From Escherichia ruysiae (GTDB taxonomy: Bacteria > Pseudomonadota > Gammaproteobacteria > Enterobacterales > Enterobacteriaceae), in the NCBI RefSeq assembly GCF_031323975.1, contig NZ_JAVIWS010000001.1, positions 1,550,001 to 1,614,000 of the forward strand: a stretch of DNA of 64,000 bases, given 5' to 3'. The position numbers were made by a program, and so were the translations under genes. The stretch's first letter is position 1, and each line of letters opens with the position of its first letter. Below the pieces are notes generated by a model, which saw nothing but the letters and a program-made list of their open reading frames with translations, was not told the DNA's origin and did no database searches. Shown in pieces: positions 63,490-64,000 of this stretch.

Positions 63490-64000
63490 ATGTCTCAACC
63501 TCGCCCATTGTCCTCTCCTCCCGAAACTGAAGCGCAGTTATTAGCACAAGCACAGCAACTTTCTGGCTACACCCTGGGTGAACTGGCAGCACTTGCCGGG
63601 TTGGTTGCGCCGGAGAATTTAAAACGCGATAAAGGTTGGATCGGTGTGTTACTGGAGATCTGGCTTGGCGCCAGCGCAGGGAGTAAACCTGAACAAGATT
63701 TTGCCGCATTAGGCGTGGAACTCAAAACTATCCCTGTGGATAGTCTTGGTCGTCCGCTGGAAACGACATTCGTTTGTGTTGCACCATTAACCGGCAATAG
63801 CGGTGTGACCTGGGAAACCAGTCACGTCCGCCACAAACTTAAACGGGTGTTATGGATACCGGTTGAAGGCGAGCGCAGCATCCCGCTGGCGCAGCGTCGC
63901 GTAGGAGCACCGTTGTTGTGGAGTCCGAACGAAGAGGAAGACCGCCAGCTACGCGAAGACTGGGAAGAATTGATGGATATGATTGTCCTCGGTCAGGTTG
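63490..64000 (+). CDS. mutH: DNA mismatch repair endonuclease MutH, 3' end cut by the window edge
   Basis: The first 170 codons of a 229-residue protein, [20 protein letters not shown] onward; the C-terminus runs off the right edge. It nicks the unmethylated strand at hemimethylated GATC when activated by MutS and MutL. Restriction-endonuclease-like active site Asp70, Glu77 and Lys79 in [11 protein letters not shown]. An AAGGTG ribosome site precedes the ATG. Upstream lies DARS2. Confidence 0.97.
   Translation, partial: MSQPRPLSSPPETEAQLLAQAQQLSGYTLGELAALAGLVAPENLKRDKGWIGVLLEIWLGASAGSKPEQDFAALGVELKTIPVDSLGRPLETTFVCVAPLTGNSGVTWETSHVRHKLKRVLWIPVEGERSIPLAQRRVGAPLLWSPNEEEDRQLREDWEELMDMIVLGQV

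Overview
The window is Escherichia coli chromosome. Protein after protein matches remembered E. coli K-12 products almost residue for residue, and gene order follows the K-12 stretch from ygcQ to mutH. There is no prophage, insertion sequence or integrated island. Gene symbols rest on recalled family and K-12 sequences, not on a database search.

Layout. Positions 1-8385 hold a poorly characterised catabolic cluster. Electron-transfer flavoprotein subunits (ygcQ, cut by the left edge, and ygcR), an MFS transporter (ygcS), an FAD oxidoreductase (ygcU) and a short-chain dehydrogenase (ygcW) lie on the minus strand. A second transporter (yqcE) and a sugar-kinase-like gene (ygcE) diverge on the plus strand. 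The shared promoter region has a perfect CRP site and two terminator-like leader hairpins. Positions 8386-9410 hold two minimal type I-E CRISPR arrays with one spacer each and no cas genes in view. Then come queE, eno, pyrG, mazG, relA, rlmD and, divergently, barA (9411-20750). The glucarate genes gudD and gudP (20985-23770) are followed by yqcA, truC, yqcC, the regulatory RNA csrB and syd. Plus-strand queF, ppnN, sdaC, sdaB and xni follow. Then rlmM, ygdD, gcvA, the sRNA gcvB, ygdI, csdA, csdE, tcdA, mltA, three initiator tRNAs, amiC and argA (33856-44286). Next is recD, recB, ptrA, recC with the pseudopilin genes ppdC, ygdB, ppdB, ppdA, then thyA, lgt, ptsP, rppH, the DnaA-reactivating region DARS2 and the start of mutH.

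Differences from K-12. Three K-12 gene blocks are missing, two of them leaving recognisable stubs. mazEF is absent between relA and mazG. gudX is reduced to its last ten codons between gudP and gudD. The fucose regulon between xni and rlmM is reduced to the last roughly 25 codons of fucO. The strain therefore probably lacks the MazEF toxin-antitoxin pair and cannot use L-fucose by the usual route. The reduced arrays resemble those reported for cas-less E. coli lineages, but the phylogroup cannot be fixed from this window.

Connections. BarA (sensor kinase) acts through UvrY, encoded elsewhere, to drive csrB, so both ends of that signalling path are here. RelA makes the alarmone that PpnN binds. 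QueE and QueF are two steps of queuosine synthesis. RecB, RecC and RecD form one nuclease-helicase. SdaC and SdaB import and deaminate serine. GcvA controls the adjacent gcvB sRNA. CsdA and CsdE, with TcdA beside them, form a sulfur-transfer and tRNA-modification group.
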